Positions 7,432 to 15,302 of a stretch of DNA of 64,000 nt are shown here, piece after piece. The first letter of the stretch is position 1. Every line of letters begins with the position of its first letter. The translations under genes and the position numbers were made by a program. Source of the stretch: an uncultured Clostridia bacterium (GTDB lineage Bacteria; Bacillota; Clostridia; Christensenellales; UBA1242); NCBI GenBank assembly GCA_934757845.1, contig CAKVLQ010000001.1, forward strand, positions 62,001-126,000. Reading direction: 5' to 3'. The notes under the pieces were generated by a model that was given only the letters and a program-made list of their open reading frames with translations, made no database searches and was not told the origin of the DNA.

Positions 7432-7851
7432 ATGCTACTTAAAGAGATTTTGAAAAATAAAAACATAGAGCAACAGGAATTGTCAGACAAAACAAACATA
7501 GATAAATGGCAAATATCAAAAATATGCAACTATAAATGTTTACCAACTCCCGAACAAGCATATAAAATTTGCGATGTGTTAGATTGTAATATTTTAGATA
7601 TTTATAACAAAAGTGAAATTGACTTAATAAACGGGGTAAAAAAAGCGAGTAGGAATAAAACCGATAATTTGTATTATAGGTTGTCAGTTCGTTTAAACAA
7701 AGCCAGTTGCAACTGCTTAAAATTAGATAATATTAAGTTATTAGGGTATAAAACCATAAAAGATTGGGTTTTGGACTGCATGAAAGACCTAAAACAAAAG
7801 CAAAAACAAGCCCGCAGAGAAAAAGAACAAAATCAAAGGACTAATGGATGA
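7432..7851 (+). CDS. XRE-type helix-turn-helix protein
   Basis: A 139-residue protein with a strong GGGGGAT ribosome binding site. The N-terminal 60 residues form a Cro/CI-like helix-turn-helix (QQELSDKTNIDKWQISKICN, residues 14-33). The C-terminal part is different: two cysteines near residue 92 and a Lys/Arg/Gln-rich basic tail (residues 118-139) that could contact nucleic acid. It overlaps the next gene by four bases (ATGA). Being separated from the repressor/Cro switch, it may control late genes or replication. Confidence 0.8.
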   Translation: MLLKEILKNKNIEQQELSDKTNIDKWQISKICNYKCLPTPEQAYKICDVLDCNILDIYNKSEIDLINGVKKASRNKTDNLYYRLSVRLNKASCNCLKLDNIKLLGYKTIKDWVLDCMKDLKQKQKQARREKEQNQRTNG

Positions 7852-8159
7852 ACAAAAAGGAACGGGCAAAAGAACTTGAAAAAGAGTTTTTGAAAAAATA
7901 CCCTAAAAAAGCCGTGCGGGGTTATCATGTTCCACAATATATTGACCTAAAACCCATTATGCAAGCCATGACAGAAAGTCATTTTTTAAGGCACGCAAAT
8001 AATTTAACTATAAAATGGCTAATAAAAAACCGTGAGAAAGTTTGCTCGGGAATGTATAAAGACTATGAAAAGCCTTATTACACACAAACCGACCAAGGCG
8101 AACGGAATTATTCAGAAGAAGAGTTAAACAAGTTATTTGATAATAATAAAACAATATAA
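7848..8159 (+). CDS. Hypothetical basic protein, last gene of the element
   Basis: A 103-residue protein coupled to the preceding gene by an ATGA overlap. It is basic at the N-terminus and contains a conserved-looking core around residues 20-70 with several His, Tyr and Arg residues. No known domain recognised. A strong terminator follows at once, marking the end of the rightward operon. Position next to a helix-turn-helix gene suggests a joint role, which is not demonstrable here. Confidence 0.75.
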   Translation: MNKKERAKELEKEFLKKYPKKAVRGYHVPQYIDLKPIMQAMTESHFLRHANNLTIKWLIKNREKVCSGMYKDYEKPYYTQTDQGERNYSEEELNKLFDNNKTI

Positions 8160-8160
8160 A

Positions 8161-8192
8161 AAAACCCGCTACCACTCATTAGCGGGTTTTTT
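8161..8192 (+). terminator. Terminator closing the element's rightward operon
   Basis: A 10-bp stem (AAAACCCGCT / AGCGGGTTTT) with a 10-base loop and a T run, starting just after the last stop codon. Confidence 0.93.
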
Positions 8193-8602
8193 GTGATATT
8201 CTTTTATCCCCGAAAAATATCATTTTCATTATTAATCAAAATAACTACATTGTCAATGCTATATCAAAATTTTTAAAAAAATTTATACCATAAAAAATAA
8301 TAAAGAAAAAAAGAAACAAAAAAAGAAATATTTCTCACACTAATAATATAAAAAAATATTAATTATATTATATATATTAAAATAATAAAATTAATTTATA
8401 TAAAAGAATTAAGAGAGAGAAGTATATTTTTTATTTATAAAAAATATACTAAGAGAGAGAAAAAGAAACACCTAAAAGAGATTGACCAGCAACCCGCAAA
8501 AGAGCAATAAAAAAAGCAACGATTTTCGTCACTTTCTTTCTAAAAGCAAATAGAACAAATTATTCAAAACAACTATTTTAAATATGTTCTTATTTCCTAT
8601 GA
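8193..8602. other. Gene-free AT-rich right end of the element
   Basis: About 410 bases without a convincing gene. A 12-bp stem (AGTATATTTTTT 8421-8432 / 8439-8450) is bracketed by a direct repeat AAGAGAGAGA (8411-8420 and 8451-8460). Long A/T runs dominate 8270-8400. This may hold integrase or accessory-factor binding sites near the attachment site. Confidence 0.5.
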
Positions 8603-8604
8603 TT

Positions 8605-8679
<75 letters not shown>

Positions 8680-8699
8680 ATATTGTTTTAAACTCTTTT

Positions 8700-8728
8700 A
8701 TTTTATCATTATTATATGTTGTTGTCAA
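8700..8728 (-). promoter_or_regulatory. Promoter of tRNA-Asn
   Basis: On the minus strand TTGACA (8723-8728) and TAAAAT (8700-8705) with a 17-bp spacer, 20 bases before the tRNA. Confidence 0.78.
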
Positions 8729-9067
8729 CTATTTTTTGTAAATTTTTTTAATTTTATTTAAAAACTTTTTTCAGGATTATTTTATGTTAAAGAAACAAAA
8801 AATAACCACTAATAATCTGCGATAAATGGGGATTTTGATTTTTATTAATGTTTGAGTGCTTAATAAGAAAGTTTTGAGATTATGATTTTTTGTGTGGTTT
8901 TTGAAATAAAAGATTAAACATAAAATTTTTTGTGCAATGGTATAAGATTTATTTTTGAAATTGTTTTTTAAGTTATGTCAAAAAATATTTATCTTTGCTT
9001 ATTTGATAGATTTTGCTTATTGCATAAATTTTTTTTAATTACGCAAAATATCAAAAAGGAGAGAGAA

Positions 9068-9493
9068 ATGACTTATAATCAAAAGAAAATTCTGCTTAAT
9101 ATTACATATTACACATTGATAGGTCTTGCCATTATTGCAAGTGCGTTGTTTATTTTAAAAGTGGTTTTTAGCACAAATTTGCCACTTTATATTCAAATTA
9201 TTTATTATGTTTGGTCGGGATTATTAATTTCATATTTGATTTTTGATATCGTTTGCACAAACAAAAAACAAATGAAATTTGTTTCGGGAATTGTGTTGTT
9301 TGTTCTTTCGCTTTTATGCGTTATTTTGGCGGTTGATGTTTTCTTTATGCAAGGAGTTACATTTAGGCAAGTTAGAAATTTGGAAGTAACTTATTTTATT
9401 AACATGAGTTTAAGTTTTCTTCCAGTTTATTTAGCGTTTTTCGCTTTTATATTTGGTGAAAAAATAGTTAATTTTAAAAAAGAAGAAATTTAA
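9068..9493 (+). CDS. Hypothetical four-helix membrane protein
   Basis: The frame is open from 8975, but the ATG at 9068 has a clear AAAGGAGAG ribosome binding site, so I start there. The 141-residue product has four hydrophobic segments (about residues 12-33, 42-62, 70-93, 107-130) joined by short loops and a basic C-terminus. It is an integral membrane protein of unknown function. It is the first gene beyond the element. Its stop codon lies inside a terminator stem. Confidence 0.75.
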   Translation: MTYNQKKILLNITYYTLIGLAIIASALFILKVVFSTNLPLYIQIIYYVWSGLLISYLIFDIVCTNKKQMKFVSGIVLFVLSLLCVILAVDVFFMQGVTFRQVRNLEVTYFINMSLSFLPVYLAFFAFIFGEKIVNFKKEEI

Positions 9494-9507
9494 TTTCTTC
9501 TTTTTTA
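9476..9507 (+). terminator. Terminator overlapping the membrane-protein stop
   Basis: An A/G-rich stem (about 9476-9488) pairs with TTTCTTCTTTTTT across a short loop and ends in T6. It could also serve the minus-strand gene that follows. Confidence 0.65.
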
Positions 9508-9531
9508 ATGACTTTTATGATTAACAAATAA

Positions 9532-9747
9532 TTAAAATGTTTTTTCATCATTTTGTTTTAATGTTTTTGCATGGGCAATTATTTTGTTGCATTGGTTTAT
9601 GCAACCATTGTCTTCAAATTGAGTGGCAATTTCAAGAGCGTATTCATATCTAGACAATGCTCCATCGAAATTTCCTTCACGCTCTAGATAATATCCTTTT
9701 TTTAAATTGTCCATATACAAAGTTCTAACACCGTGGTCTGTTATCAT
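9532..9747 (-). CDS. Small TPR-like protein
   Basis: This 71-residue protein starts nine bases after an AAGGAG site. Residues 13-42 (MDNLKKGYYLEREGNFDGAL and onward) fit one tetratricopeptide-like helical hairpin; a second helix pair with two Cys follows. Proteins of this size with one repeat usually mediate protein contacts, but no partner is visible. It is a single-gene unit with a good promoter. Family assignment is tentative. Confidence 0.7.
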   Translation of the reverse strand: MITDHGVRTLYMDNLKKGYYLEREGNFDGALSRYEYALEIATQFEDNGCINQCNKIIAHAKTLKQNDEKTF

Positions 9748-9769
9748 AATTTATCTCCTTAATAATATT

Positions 9770-9798
9770 ATTTTAATCTATTTAATATAAATTGTCAA
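9770..9798 (-). promoter_or_regulatory. Promoter of the TPR-like gene
   Basis: On the minus strand TTGACA (9793-9798) and TAAAAT (9770-9775) with a 17-bp spacer, followed by a leader with AAGGAG. Confidence 0.75.
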
Positions 9799-9885
9799 TA
9801 TTATTTTGAAATATTATTAAGTGAGGTATTGGGAAAGAAATGTGAAGGAATATTTGCCAACAAGTTATGTTTATTAATTTGTGAT

Positions 9886-9911
9886 ACCACAAATTTATTT
9901 TGTGGGTTTTA
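9886..9911 (+). terminator. Terminator-like hairpin in an intergenic region
   Basis: ACCACAAA (9886-9893) pairs with TTTGTGGGT (9899-9907), followed by TTTT. No gene is visible upstream on this strand, so its use is unclear. Confidence 0.4.
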
Positions 9912-10013
9912 TTTGCTAAAAAAAAGTTTAATATGTTTAAATTTTTAAATTATATAGTTTATTTAATATAAAATTTTAAGTTTAAAGTTTTGTTTGGTGT
10001 TAATAATTAAATT

Positions 10014-11207
10014 ATGAAAAAATTTGGAATTATTATAAGTTTAGTGTTAATATCTTTTTCGTTTATGTTTTTTTGTGGTTGCACGCATGAAATGGTTAGT
10101 TTGTATATCTACAAAATGCCGAACAAACTTGTTTATGAAATTGGGGAAGAACTTGATTTGACGGGTCTAGAGTTAAAAAATATCAAAACTGATAGTGCGC
10201 TACTCAAAATATACAACAACAAAGCCAATTTTAGTGGTTTTGACAGTCAAACAAGTGGCAAAAAAGAAGTTAGGATTAGTTATGGAGAGTTTACAACTTC
10301 GTTTACGGTTTATGTTGCAAGCAAAATTGTATCAACAAATGAAGAACTTAAAACTGCGATTGAAAACGCAAACGATAACGACATTATTTTGATAAAAGAA
10401 GGAAATTACAAATTAAATAGTCCGCTTGAAATTCAAAATTCTAATATAGTTATAGGTGGCGAAGGAAAAGACAAAACTATTATTGATTCATTTGTTATTT
10501 TGGGTGGTTATTTAGATGCGGGAAGCATAAATTATTCAGGGACTATTGAAAATATCTCTTTTATTTCGGTTGGGTTTGAAACAAGAAACAGCACTGAAAA
10601 TAACATTATTAAGTTTGAAAATGAAAACCTTAATCAAGATTTTGCTTGCATAAATGCAAAAGATATTTCAAACTTAAATGTTTTATCTTGTGGTTTTAAA
10701 GGCTATTCTTTGGCAATTAAAGCACAAAATTTGCAGAATGCTTTTATTTCTTCTAACACGATGAATTCGCTTTTGATTGGAGGAATTGAAACCACAAACA
10801 GTACTCAAAATGTTAGCATAAGCAAAAATATTATCAATATGATTGGAACAAATGTTGTTAATGTTTCAAAACAATCCTATCAAGACTATATTTTTGGAAT
10901 AAAACTTGCTCTTAACAGTGAAGATAATTTGGGAATATCAATTTATAAAAATTCTATTAGCAAAATTGCGGGAAAAACGGGCAGTTTAAAATATTTTAAT
11001 GAAAAAATTGAAGGCGATTTGAATGGCTTAAATTATATGAATAAAAGCGGTGCTATAATAATTTATAGCACTCTAAAAAACAATTTGCAAACCAAAGGAG
11101 TTTCAATTTTCTTTAATTCGATTGGTGCAACTTTAAATAATATTTTGTATAACACAACAACTTCCAACAGAGTTAATTCAAGCAGTGTTATGTATATGTC
11201 TCTTTAA
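10014..11207 (+). CDS. Surface lipoprotein, Ig-like plus beta-helix
   Basis: This 397-residue protein has a lipoprotein signal peptide ending FFCGC (lipidated Cys about residue 23). Residues 30-100 look like a bacterial Ig-like domain (group 3 type, with the YEIGEELDLTGL pattern). From about residue 105 the sequence is a run of Asn/Ile/Ser-rich strands typical of a right-handed parallel beta-helix (pectin-lyase-like fold). That fold often binds or cleaves polysaccharide, but I see no clear catalytic site. It is probably anchored on the outer face of the membrane. It converges with the superoxide dismutase gene; the two stop codons overlap by four bases. No ribosome binding site is obvious. 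Confidence 0.8.
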   Translation: MKKFGIIISLVLISFSFMFFCGCTHEMVSLYIYKMPNKLVYEIGEELDLTGLELKNIKTDSALLKIYNNKANFSGFDSQTSGKKEVRISYGEFTTSFTVYVASKIVSTNEELKTAIENANDNDIILIKEGNYKLNSPLEIQNSNIVIGGEGKDKTIIDSFVILGGYLDAGSINYSGTIENISFISVGFETRNSTENNIIKFENENLNQDFACINAKDISNLNVLSCGFKGYSLAIKAQNLQNAFISSNTMNSLLIGGIETTNSTQNVSISKNIINMIGTNVVNVSKQSYQDYIFGIKLALNSEDNLGISIYKNSISKIAGKTGSLKYFNEKIEGDLNGLNYMNKSGAIIIYSTLKNNLQTKGVSIFFNSIGATLNNILYNTTTSNRVNSSSVMYMSL

Positions 11208-11707
11208 CAAGCTTCAATTTTGCCACAAGCAATTTTTGTGCCACTATTTCCGCTTGGGTCGGTTCTAAAATCATCAGCAAGTTCATGAATCATAACTGTT
11301 CTTCCAATAATGTCTTGAGCTTTAAATCGATTTGTTAGCACCACCATAAATGCTTTTCCATTGTTTGATAACAATACTGGAAGGTCGCCCGCATGATTTG
11401 GGTGAGAATAAGATTGTGGATTATAGTGTGGTGTGTCGGCAAAATTACCATTTTCGTCTTGTCTGCAACTGTCACCGCTGTGAATATGCATTGCAAAAAA
11501 GTTTCCAGTTGCATTTGCTGGAAGATTATCAATTTCGGTTAAAACTAAAACTCCGTTACTTGTTTGAAAGAACTCAACTTTTCCGTTTATGCTTGCATTT
11601 GCTGCGTTGCCGGAAATTTTTGCCACGGCAGATGGAAAGTGGTTTTGAATATAATTTAGATAACTATTAAATGAAAGTGTTTTTTTTGCACCAAATATTT
11701 TTAACAT
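11204..11707 (-). CDS. sodC: Cu/Zn superoxide dismutase family protein
   Basis: The family converts superoxide to hydrogen peroxide and oxygen. The 167-residue product carries the copper ligand motif HIHSG, the zinc-loop HPNHAGDLP, a second metal motif MIHELADDF and the C-terminal GNSGTKIACG, matching both family signatures. A longer frame exists, but the ATG at 11705-11707 has an AGGAG site and is preferred. There is no signal peptide, unlike most periplasmic or lipoprotein SodC forms, so the protein may be cytoplasmic or leave by another route. One of the two usual disulphide cysteines can be placed (DSCRQ) and the other is in the ACG motif. The gene ends against the lipoprotein gene. Confidence 0.93.
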   Translation of the reverse strand: MLKIFGAKKTLSFNSYLNYIQNHFPSAVAKISGNAANASINGKVEFFQTSNGVLVLTEIDNLPANATGNFFAMHIHSGDSCRQDENGNFADTPHYNPQSYSHPNHAGDLPVLLSNNGKAFMVVLTNRFKAQDIIGRTVMIHELADDFRTDPSGNSGTKIACGKIEAC

Positions 11708-11773
11708 ATAGACTCCTAAAATCAAAAATTTATAACATTTTATATGTTTTTTTGTTAAAAAATGTTTAAAGTC

Positions 11774-11802
11774 TTTACAAATTTTGTATTTTTTTGTAAA
11801 AT
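11774..11802 (+). promoter_or_regulatory. Promoter with -10 eight bases before an ATG
   Basis: TTTACA (11774-11779) and TAAAAT (11797-11802), 17-bp spacer. The expected start of transcription falls at or next to the ATG at 11811, and no ribosome binding site is present, so the mRNA would be leaderless. Confidence 0.72.
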
Positions 11803-11810
11803 AGTTGAAT

Positions 11811-12749
11811 ATGAAAAAGAATACTAAACTTCTTGTGTCTATAATTTCATCGTTAATATTTGTTATATTAGCATTCATTCCAATTTATTTTGTATGCTTT
11901 AAAAATAAAGAAACAGTTGTTGAAGATTTAATTTTGACAAGAAATAATTTAACATTAAATGTTGGCGACAAAGTTGAATTGAAAAATTTTTATAATTTAA
12001 AACCACTTGGCGCTAAAACTAATGTTTTGTGTTTAATTGAAAATTCAAATTTCGCAACAATAAGTGGTGATAATGTGTTAACAGCAAAAGGCGTTGGAAA
12101 CACAAAAATATATTTTCGTGTAAGTGCGGGCGATGAGTTTATTGAAAAGAACATTGATTTGTCGGTTAATCAAAAACTTTCAATTCCAAGTTCAATTTCT
12201 TTTGAGTTTGATAGTGTTACTCTTGACATTTTTGAAACAAAAACAAACAAGTTAACAACCAGTCAAACAAATTGTGAAGCATCTATTACTTATTCTTCGC
12301 CAAATGTTTGCGAATATAACCATAAAACTGGTGTGATAACTCCAATAGGTGTTGGCTCAACCATTGTTACAATTAAGTTTTCCGACAAAGAAAATGAAAT
12401 TTCAAAAAGTTTTGAAGTTTGCGTTGTGAAAAATATTACAAAAGAAATTGTGATAGAAAACTTGTCAAAAGAAAGCGATTTTTATGAATGTAGTGTTGAA
12501 GTGGGCAGAAGCAAAACTTTAAATTTGAATTATTATGAAGACGGCAATGTCGTTGATGCTTATGATTTTGAATATAAACTTTTAGATGAAAATTTGTTAG
12601 AAATTAATGCTACAAATTTAATCACAACTCCAACACTTGGTGCAAATAAACTTCAATTCAAAGCAAAAGCCACGGGCGAAATCTTTATTAAGATTTTTGT
12701 TAATAATTCTGTTAAAACTGAAATTATTTTGAAAGTAAAGGTGATATAA
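11811..12749 (+). CDS. Membrane-anchored protein with Ig-like repeats
   Basis: One N-terminal membrane helix (about residues 8-29) is followed by an extracytoplasmic region of about 280 residues. That region has two or three Ig-like (BIG2-type) domains, recognisable by patterns such as LNVGDKVEL with a later GVGNTKIYF, and GVGSTIVTIKF. I start at the ATG at 11811 because the promoter predicts a transcript beginning there; a TTG at 11805 is the alternative. The stop overlaps the HIT gene start (TAATG), so the two are probably co-translated. The role is unknown, probably cell-surface adhesion or scaffolding. Confidence 0.78.
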   Translation: MKKNTKLLVSIISSLIFVILAFIPIYFVCFKNKETVVEDLILTRNNLTLNVGDKVELKNFYNLKPLGAKTNVLCLIENSNFATISGDNVLTAKGVGNTKIYFRVSAGDEFIEKNIDLSVNQKLSIPSSISFEFDSVTLDIFETKTNKLTTSQTNCEASITYSSPNVCEYNHKTGVITPIGVGSTIVTIKFSDKENEISKSFEVCVVKNITKEIVIENLSKESDFYECSVEVGRSKTLNLNYYEDGNVVDAYDFEYKLLDENLLEINATNLITTPTLGANKLQFKAKATGEIFIKIFVNNSVKTEIILKVKVI

Positions 12750-13090
12750 TGAACGATTGTATTTTTTGTAAAATAATAAAAGGCGAAATTAAAAGTGATA
12801 TTTTGTTTGAAACCGAAAATTTTGTTATTATAAATGATATTTCTCACATGGCAAAAAAACATTATTTAATTATTCCAAAAACTCATTTTGCCTATCTTAA
12901 CCAAGTTGACAAACCAAAAGCCGAAATTTTAAGTGAAATTATGCTAAAAATGAAAGATATAGAAAAAGCATTGGGGCTTGAAGACGGTTATAGACTTGTT
13001 ATTAACCAGCGAGAAATTGCAGGTCAAACAGTAAATCATTTGCATATCCACATTTTGGGTGGGGAAAAACTTGGTGATAAGTTTAATTAA
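12749..13090 (+). CDS. HIT-family nucleotide hydrolase/transferase
   Basis: This 113-residue cytoplasmic protein has the histidine triad HLHIHIL near the C-terminus, which supplies the catalytic His in HINT-type phosphoramidases acting on AMP-linked substrates. The N-terminal CIFCKI pair is a usual zinc site in bacterial members. Length is typical of the HinT branch. The ATG overlaps the preceding stop by one base and follows AAAGGTG, so it is translationally coupled to an unrelated surface protein. The physiological substrate cannot be told from sequence. Confidence 0.95.
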   Translation: MNDCIFCKIIKGEIKSDILFETENFVIINDISHMAKKHYLIIPKTHFAYLNQVDKPKAEILSEIMLKMKDIEKALGLEDGYRLVINQREIAGQTVNHLHIHILGGEKLGDKFN

Positions 13091-13187
13091 AATTAACTTA
13101 GCAAAAAAATTTTGACATAAAAGTTATCAAACAAAAATTATTAAAAACAATAATTTTGCAAATATAATAAAATTTTTGTTTAAATCA

Positions 13188-13216
13188 TTGACTTTAAAAA
13201 AAATATGTGATATTAT
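13188..13216 (+). promoter_or_regulatory. Promoter of tRNA-Gly
   Basis: TTGACT (13188-13193) and TATTAT (13211-13216), 17-bp spacer, 15 bases before the tRNA. Confidence 0.75.
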
Positions 13217-13231
13217 TTTAAAGTTAATTAT

Positions 13232-13289
<58 letters not shown>

Positions 13290-13305
<16 letters not shown>

Positions 13306-13485
13306 AAAAACACAAAGAAAAGCCTTATAAGGGCTTTTTTTATAGTAAAATTGAACATCTTTGGAAATCGAACCATGGTTCGGTCCTGTCGGACCCAGAC
13401 CGCAACAAGTTGCTCCCGGCTTTGGCTAAAAAAGCACATTTTGGTGCTTTTTCTTAACGCGTCGCCCCCATCACTCGCTCCAAAA
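13290..13485. repeat. Direct repeat of the tRNA-Gly 3' end enclosing a short insert
   Basis: A 19-base sequence (CCCATCACTCGCTCCAAAA) occurs at 13290-13308, as the tRNA 3' end, and again at 13467-13485. The 158 bases between hold a terminator, the palindrome GAACCATGGTTC, hairpins GGTCC/GGACC and GCAAC/GTTGC, and a second terminator-like stem (AAAAAAGCAC / GTGCTTTTT). No gene. This is the pattern left by integration at a tRNA followed by loss of the element, or a minute non-autonomous element. Confidence 0.62.
13318..13343 (+). terminator. Terminator of tRNA-Gly
   Basis: AAAAGCC pairs with GGCTTTT across a short loop, followed by a T run, 13 bases after the CCA. Confidence 0.65.
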
Positions 13486-13540
13486 TACAATATGTTGTGG
13501 TGCAAAATCAATTAAAACACAATATCTAGTGTTAATTTAG

Positions 13541-13567
13541 GGTTTCCAGAGCGGAAATCTTTTTTTT
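13541..13567 (+). terminator. Terminator-like hairpin beyond the tRNA-Gly repeat
   Basis: GGTTTCC (13541-13547) pairs with GGAAATC (13553-13559), one G:U, then T8. It may be the original tRNA-Gly terminator displaced by the insert. Confidence 0.5.
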
Positions 13568-13613
13568 ATAATTTTTTTGTGTATACCTTTGTGTATACTA
13601 ATATAAATGATTT

Positions 13614-13640
13614 AAAAGTCTTTTTTGAAAGACTTTTTTT
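13614..13640 (+). terminator. Terminator-like hairpin upstream of the MORN gene
   Basis: AAAAGTCTTT pairs with AAAGACTTTT, followed by T-rich sequence. A near-palindromic GTGTATAC pair lies just upstream (about 13579-13600). Confidence 0.5.
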
Positions 13641-13675
13641 TATAAAATAAATTGTCAAATGTTTTTAAAAGGGTA

Positions 13676-13704
13676 TTGACAAAGTGGTTTTTTGTTGGTA
13701 AAAT
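13676..13704 (+). promoter_or_regulatory. Promoter with -10 six bases before the MORN gene ATG
   Basis: TTGACA (13676-13681) and TAAAAT (13699-13704), exact 17-bp spacer. Only six bases separate the -10 from ATG 13711 and there is no ribosome binding site, so a leaderless mRNA is expected. Confidence 0.8.
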
Positions 13705-13710
13705 TTTTGT

Positions 13711-14388
13711 ATGAAAAAAATATCAATAGATTTTGTTTCACCAAAATCACAAGAATCAGAAATTTATAAATTTTTAACAGGCAAACTTTCAAGCGAAATT
13801 TGTTCGTTTGATGGCTTTGTAAATGACAATGGTTTGCCACAAGGCTCGTGTGCTATTGGGCTTGGAAAAACAAAAAATGGCTTTTTGATGTTTAATTTAA
13901 GTTTTAATGACGGCAAACTTAATGGGTATGGCTCACTTTTAGAACTGGCCGATGACGATACATCAAATGAAATTGCAGGCTACAATTTTTTAACCGAAAA
14001 TTATGGCGAAATATACTTTCCAAATGGGAATGTCTATGAGGGCGAAATTGTAGGTGCAAGGCAAGAAGGCAAAGGAAAAATTACTGAACCAAATGGTGAT
14101 TTTTCGATTGGATTTTATCAAAACGGAAAACGACATGGCTTGATGCTTCATTATGACAAAGACAGCAATTTGGTTTATAAAAGTGTTTATTATGATGGAC
14201 AATTAATTATTTCTTCTGATGATGATAATGAGATTTTGAGTAGTTTGAAGAAATATGATTTTAATTATTCCGAAGTTTTAAATTCTTTAACAAAATTAAA
14301 AAAGCAAAATAAAGAAGATAACCTAAAAAACATAAAAAATGGGCTTAAAAACATTGAAAAAAACATGATTGGTCAAAAAAAGTTTTAA
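13711..14388 (+). CDS. MORN-repeat protein, N-terminal part of a MORN/AAA+ gene
   Basis: The first 225 residues hold a mixed N-terminal segment and MORN-type repeats at about residues 97-165, seen as GEIYFPNGNVYEGE, EGKGKITEPNGDFSIG and NGKRHGLMLHYDKD. MORN repeats bind membranes or proteins. A helical linker (185-215) leads to the motif NMIGQKKF. In Clp ATPases the sequence IGQ directly precedes the AAA+ module, so the frame breaks off exactly where an AAA+ domain should begin. That domain follows in the -1 frame. The stop at 14386-14388 is 4 bases after an A AAA AAG heptamer. Alone this product would be a MORN protein without ATPase. Confidence 0.85.
   Translation: MKKISIDFVSPKSQESEIYKFLTGKLSSEICSFDGFVNDNGLPQGSCAIGLGKTKNGFLMFNLSFNDGKLNGYGSLLELADDDTSNEIAGYNFLTENYGEIYFPNGNVYEGEIVGARQEGKGKITEPNGDFSIGFYQNGKRHGLMLHYDKDSNLVYKSVYYDGQLIISSDDDNEILSSLKKYDFNYSEVLNSLTKLKKQNKEDNLKNIKNGLKNIEKNMIGQKKF
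14376..14382 (+). promoter_or_regulatory. Candidate -1 frameshift site A AAA AAG
   Basis: In the zero frame the codons read CAA AAA AAG, giving the classic slippery heptamer used for -1 frameshifting (as in dnaX). Slipping back one base continues directly into the AAA+ frame. A stop codon follows four bases later. I see no Shine-Dalgarno-like stimulator upstream and only a weak palindrome downstream (TTGTTAACAA), so a simple indel in the A7 run remains possible. Confidence 0.5.
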
Positions 14389-15269
14389 AGGTTGTTAACA
14401 ATCATCTTTTATTATCGCTTTTGTGCGCAAGAAAAGAAGACAAGCCAATCACTTCAATGGTTTTCACTGGTCCAACTGGTGTTGGAAAAACTGAACTTGC
14501 AAAACAAATTTCAATAAACTTATTTAATAAAAAACCTTTCACTGTTGATTTTGCAAATTTCCATGATGATTTTATGCTTTCAAGTTTAATAGGCTCTCCT
14601 GATGGATATGTTGGAAGTGATAAAGAACCTGAATTTTTAAAATATATTCGTGAAAATTCCGAAACCGGTGGAGTGCTATTATTTGAAGAAATTGATAAAT
14701 GCGACCCAGATTGCTTGAATTTCTTTATGCGAATTCTTGACGAAGGTGAAGTTCTTGATTCGCACAATGTTGCTTATTCGGTTAAAAACTTTATTATTGT
14801 TGCTACAACAAATTTCAGTGCAAACACAACACGAAAACTTGGTTTTTCTGGTGCTGATGACGATGTTAAAATGCAACTTGCAAAAACCGAAACCACAGGC
14901 ATGAAACGAGAACAACTTGCTAGGTTTGGTCTTGTTATTGAATTTGAAAACTTTAACAAAGAAGAAAAACGAGAATTAACCTTGATGGCTTTAAATAAAG
15001 CGGTTGAAAGAATAAAAACTATTGACGGATTTAATTTTAAAATTAAATTTTCTGAAAATTTTATTGATGAACTAACTGATAAAATAAATGCTACATTTGG
15101 TGTTCGTGATATTCAAGCAAGGGCATCTAACACAATTAACGATAAACTTGCTGAATTTATTAGGCATCATGATTGCAAAAATATTTCGGTTAAATTTAAT
15201 TCGCTTGATGATGTTATAATTAAAGAAATTAAAGCAAAAAAAATAGACGCTAACGAAAAAACACGATAA
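14382..15269 (+). CDS. ClpB-type AAA+ ATPase module, -1 frame continuation
   Basis: Counting residues from the TTG codon at 14421, the module has Walker A GPTGVGKT (17-24), a pore-loop GYVG (62-65), Walker B VLLFEEID (85-92), sensor 1 Asn131, an arginine-finger segment ending ARFG (167-170) and a sensor 2 Arg in GVRDIQ (228-232). This is the second AAA+ domain and C-terminal small domain of Clp/Hsp100 unfoldases; the first AAA+ domain and N-domain are replaced by the MORN part. There is no start codon with a ribosome binding site, so it is probably made only as a fusion through the frameshift. The predicted fusion has about 520 residues. A tiny acidic gene follows. Substrate and partner are unknown. 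Confidence 0.82.
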   Translation, partial: VLKVVNNHLLLSLLCARKEDKPITSMVFTGPTGVGKTELAKQISINLFNKKPFTVDFANFHDDFMLSSLIGSPDGYVGSDKEPEFLKYIRENSETGGVLLFEEIDKCDPDCLNFFMRILDEGEVLDSHNVAYSVKNFIIVATTNFSANTTRKLGFSGADDDVKMQLAKTETTGMKREQLARFGLVIEFENFNKEEKRELTLMALNKAVERIKTIDGFNFKIKFSENFIDELTDKINATFGVRDIQARASNTINDKLAEFIRHHDCKNISVKFNSLDDVIIKEIKAKKIDANEKTR

Positions 15270-15302
15270 TACAATATATAGTTTTTAAAGGAGGAGTTTG
15301 TT

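Noticed and set aside
8341..8400. Small genes in the AT-rich right end of the element
   Set aside because: Frames are very short, low in complexity and lack ribosome binding sites.
14421..15269. AAA+ module as an independent gene starting at TTG 14421
   Set aside because: There is no ribosome binding site or promoter, and the Clp-type IGQ motif that should precede it lies in the upstream frame.
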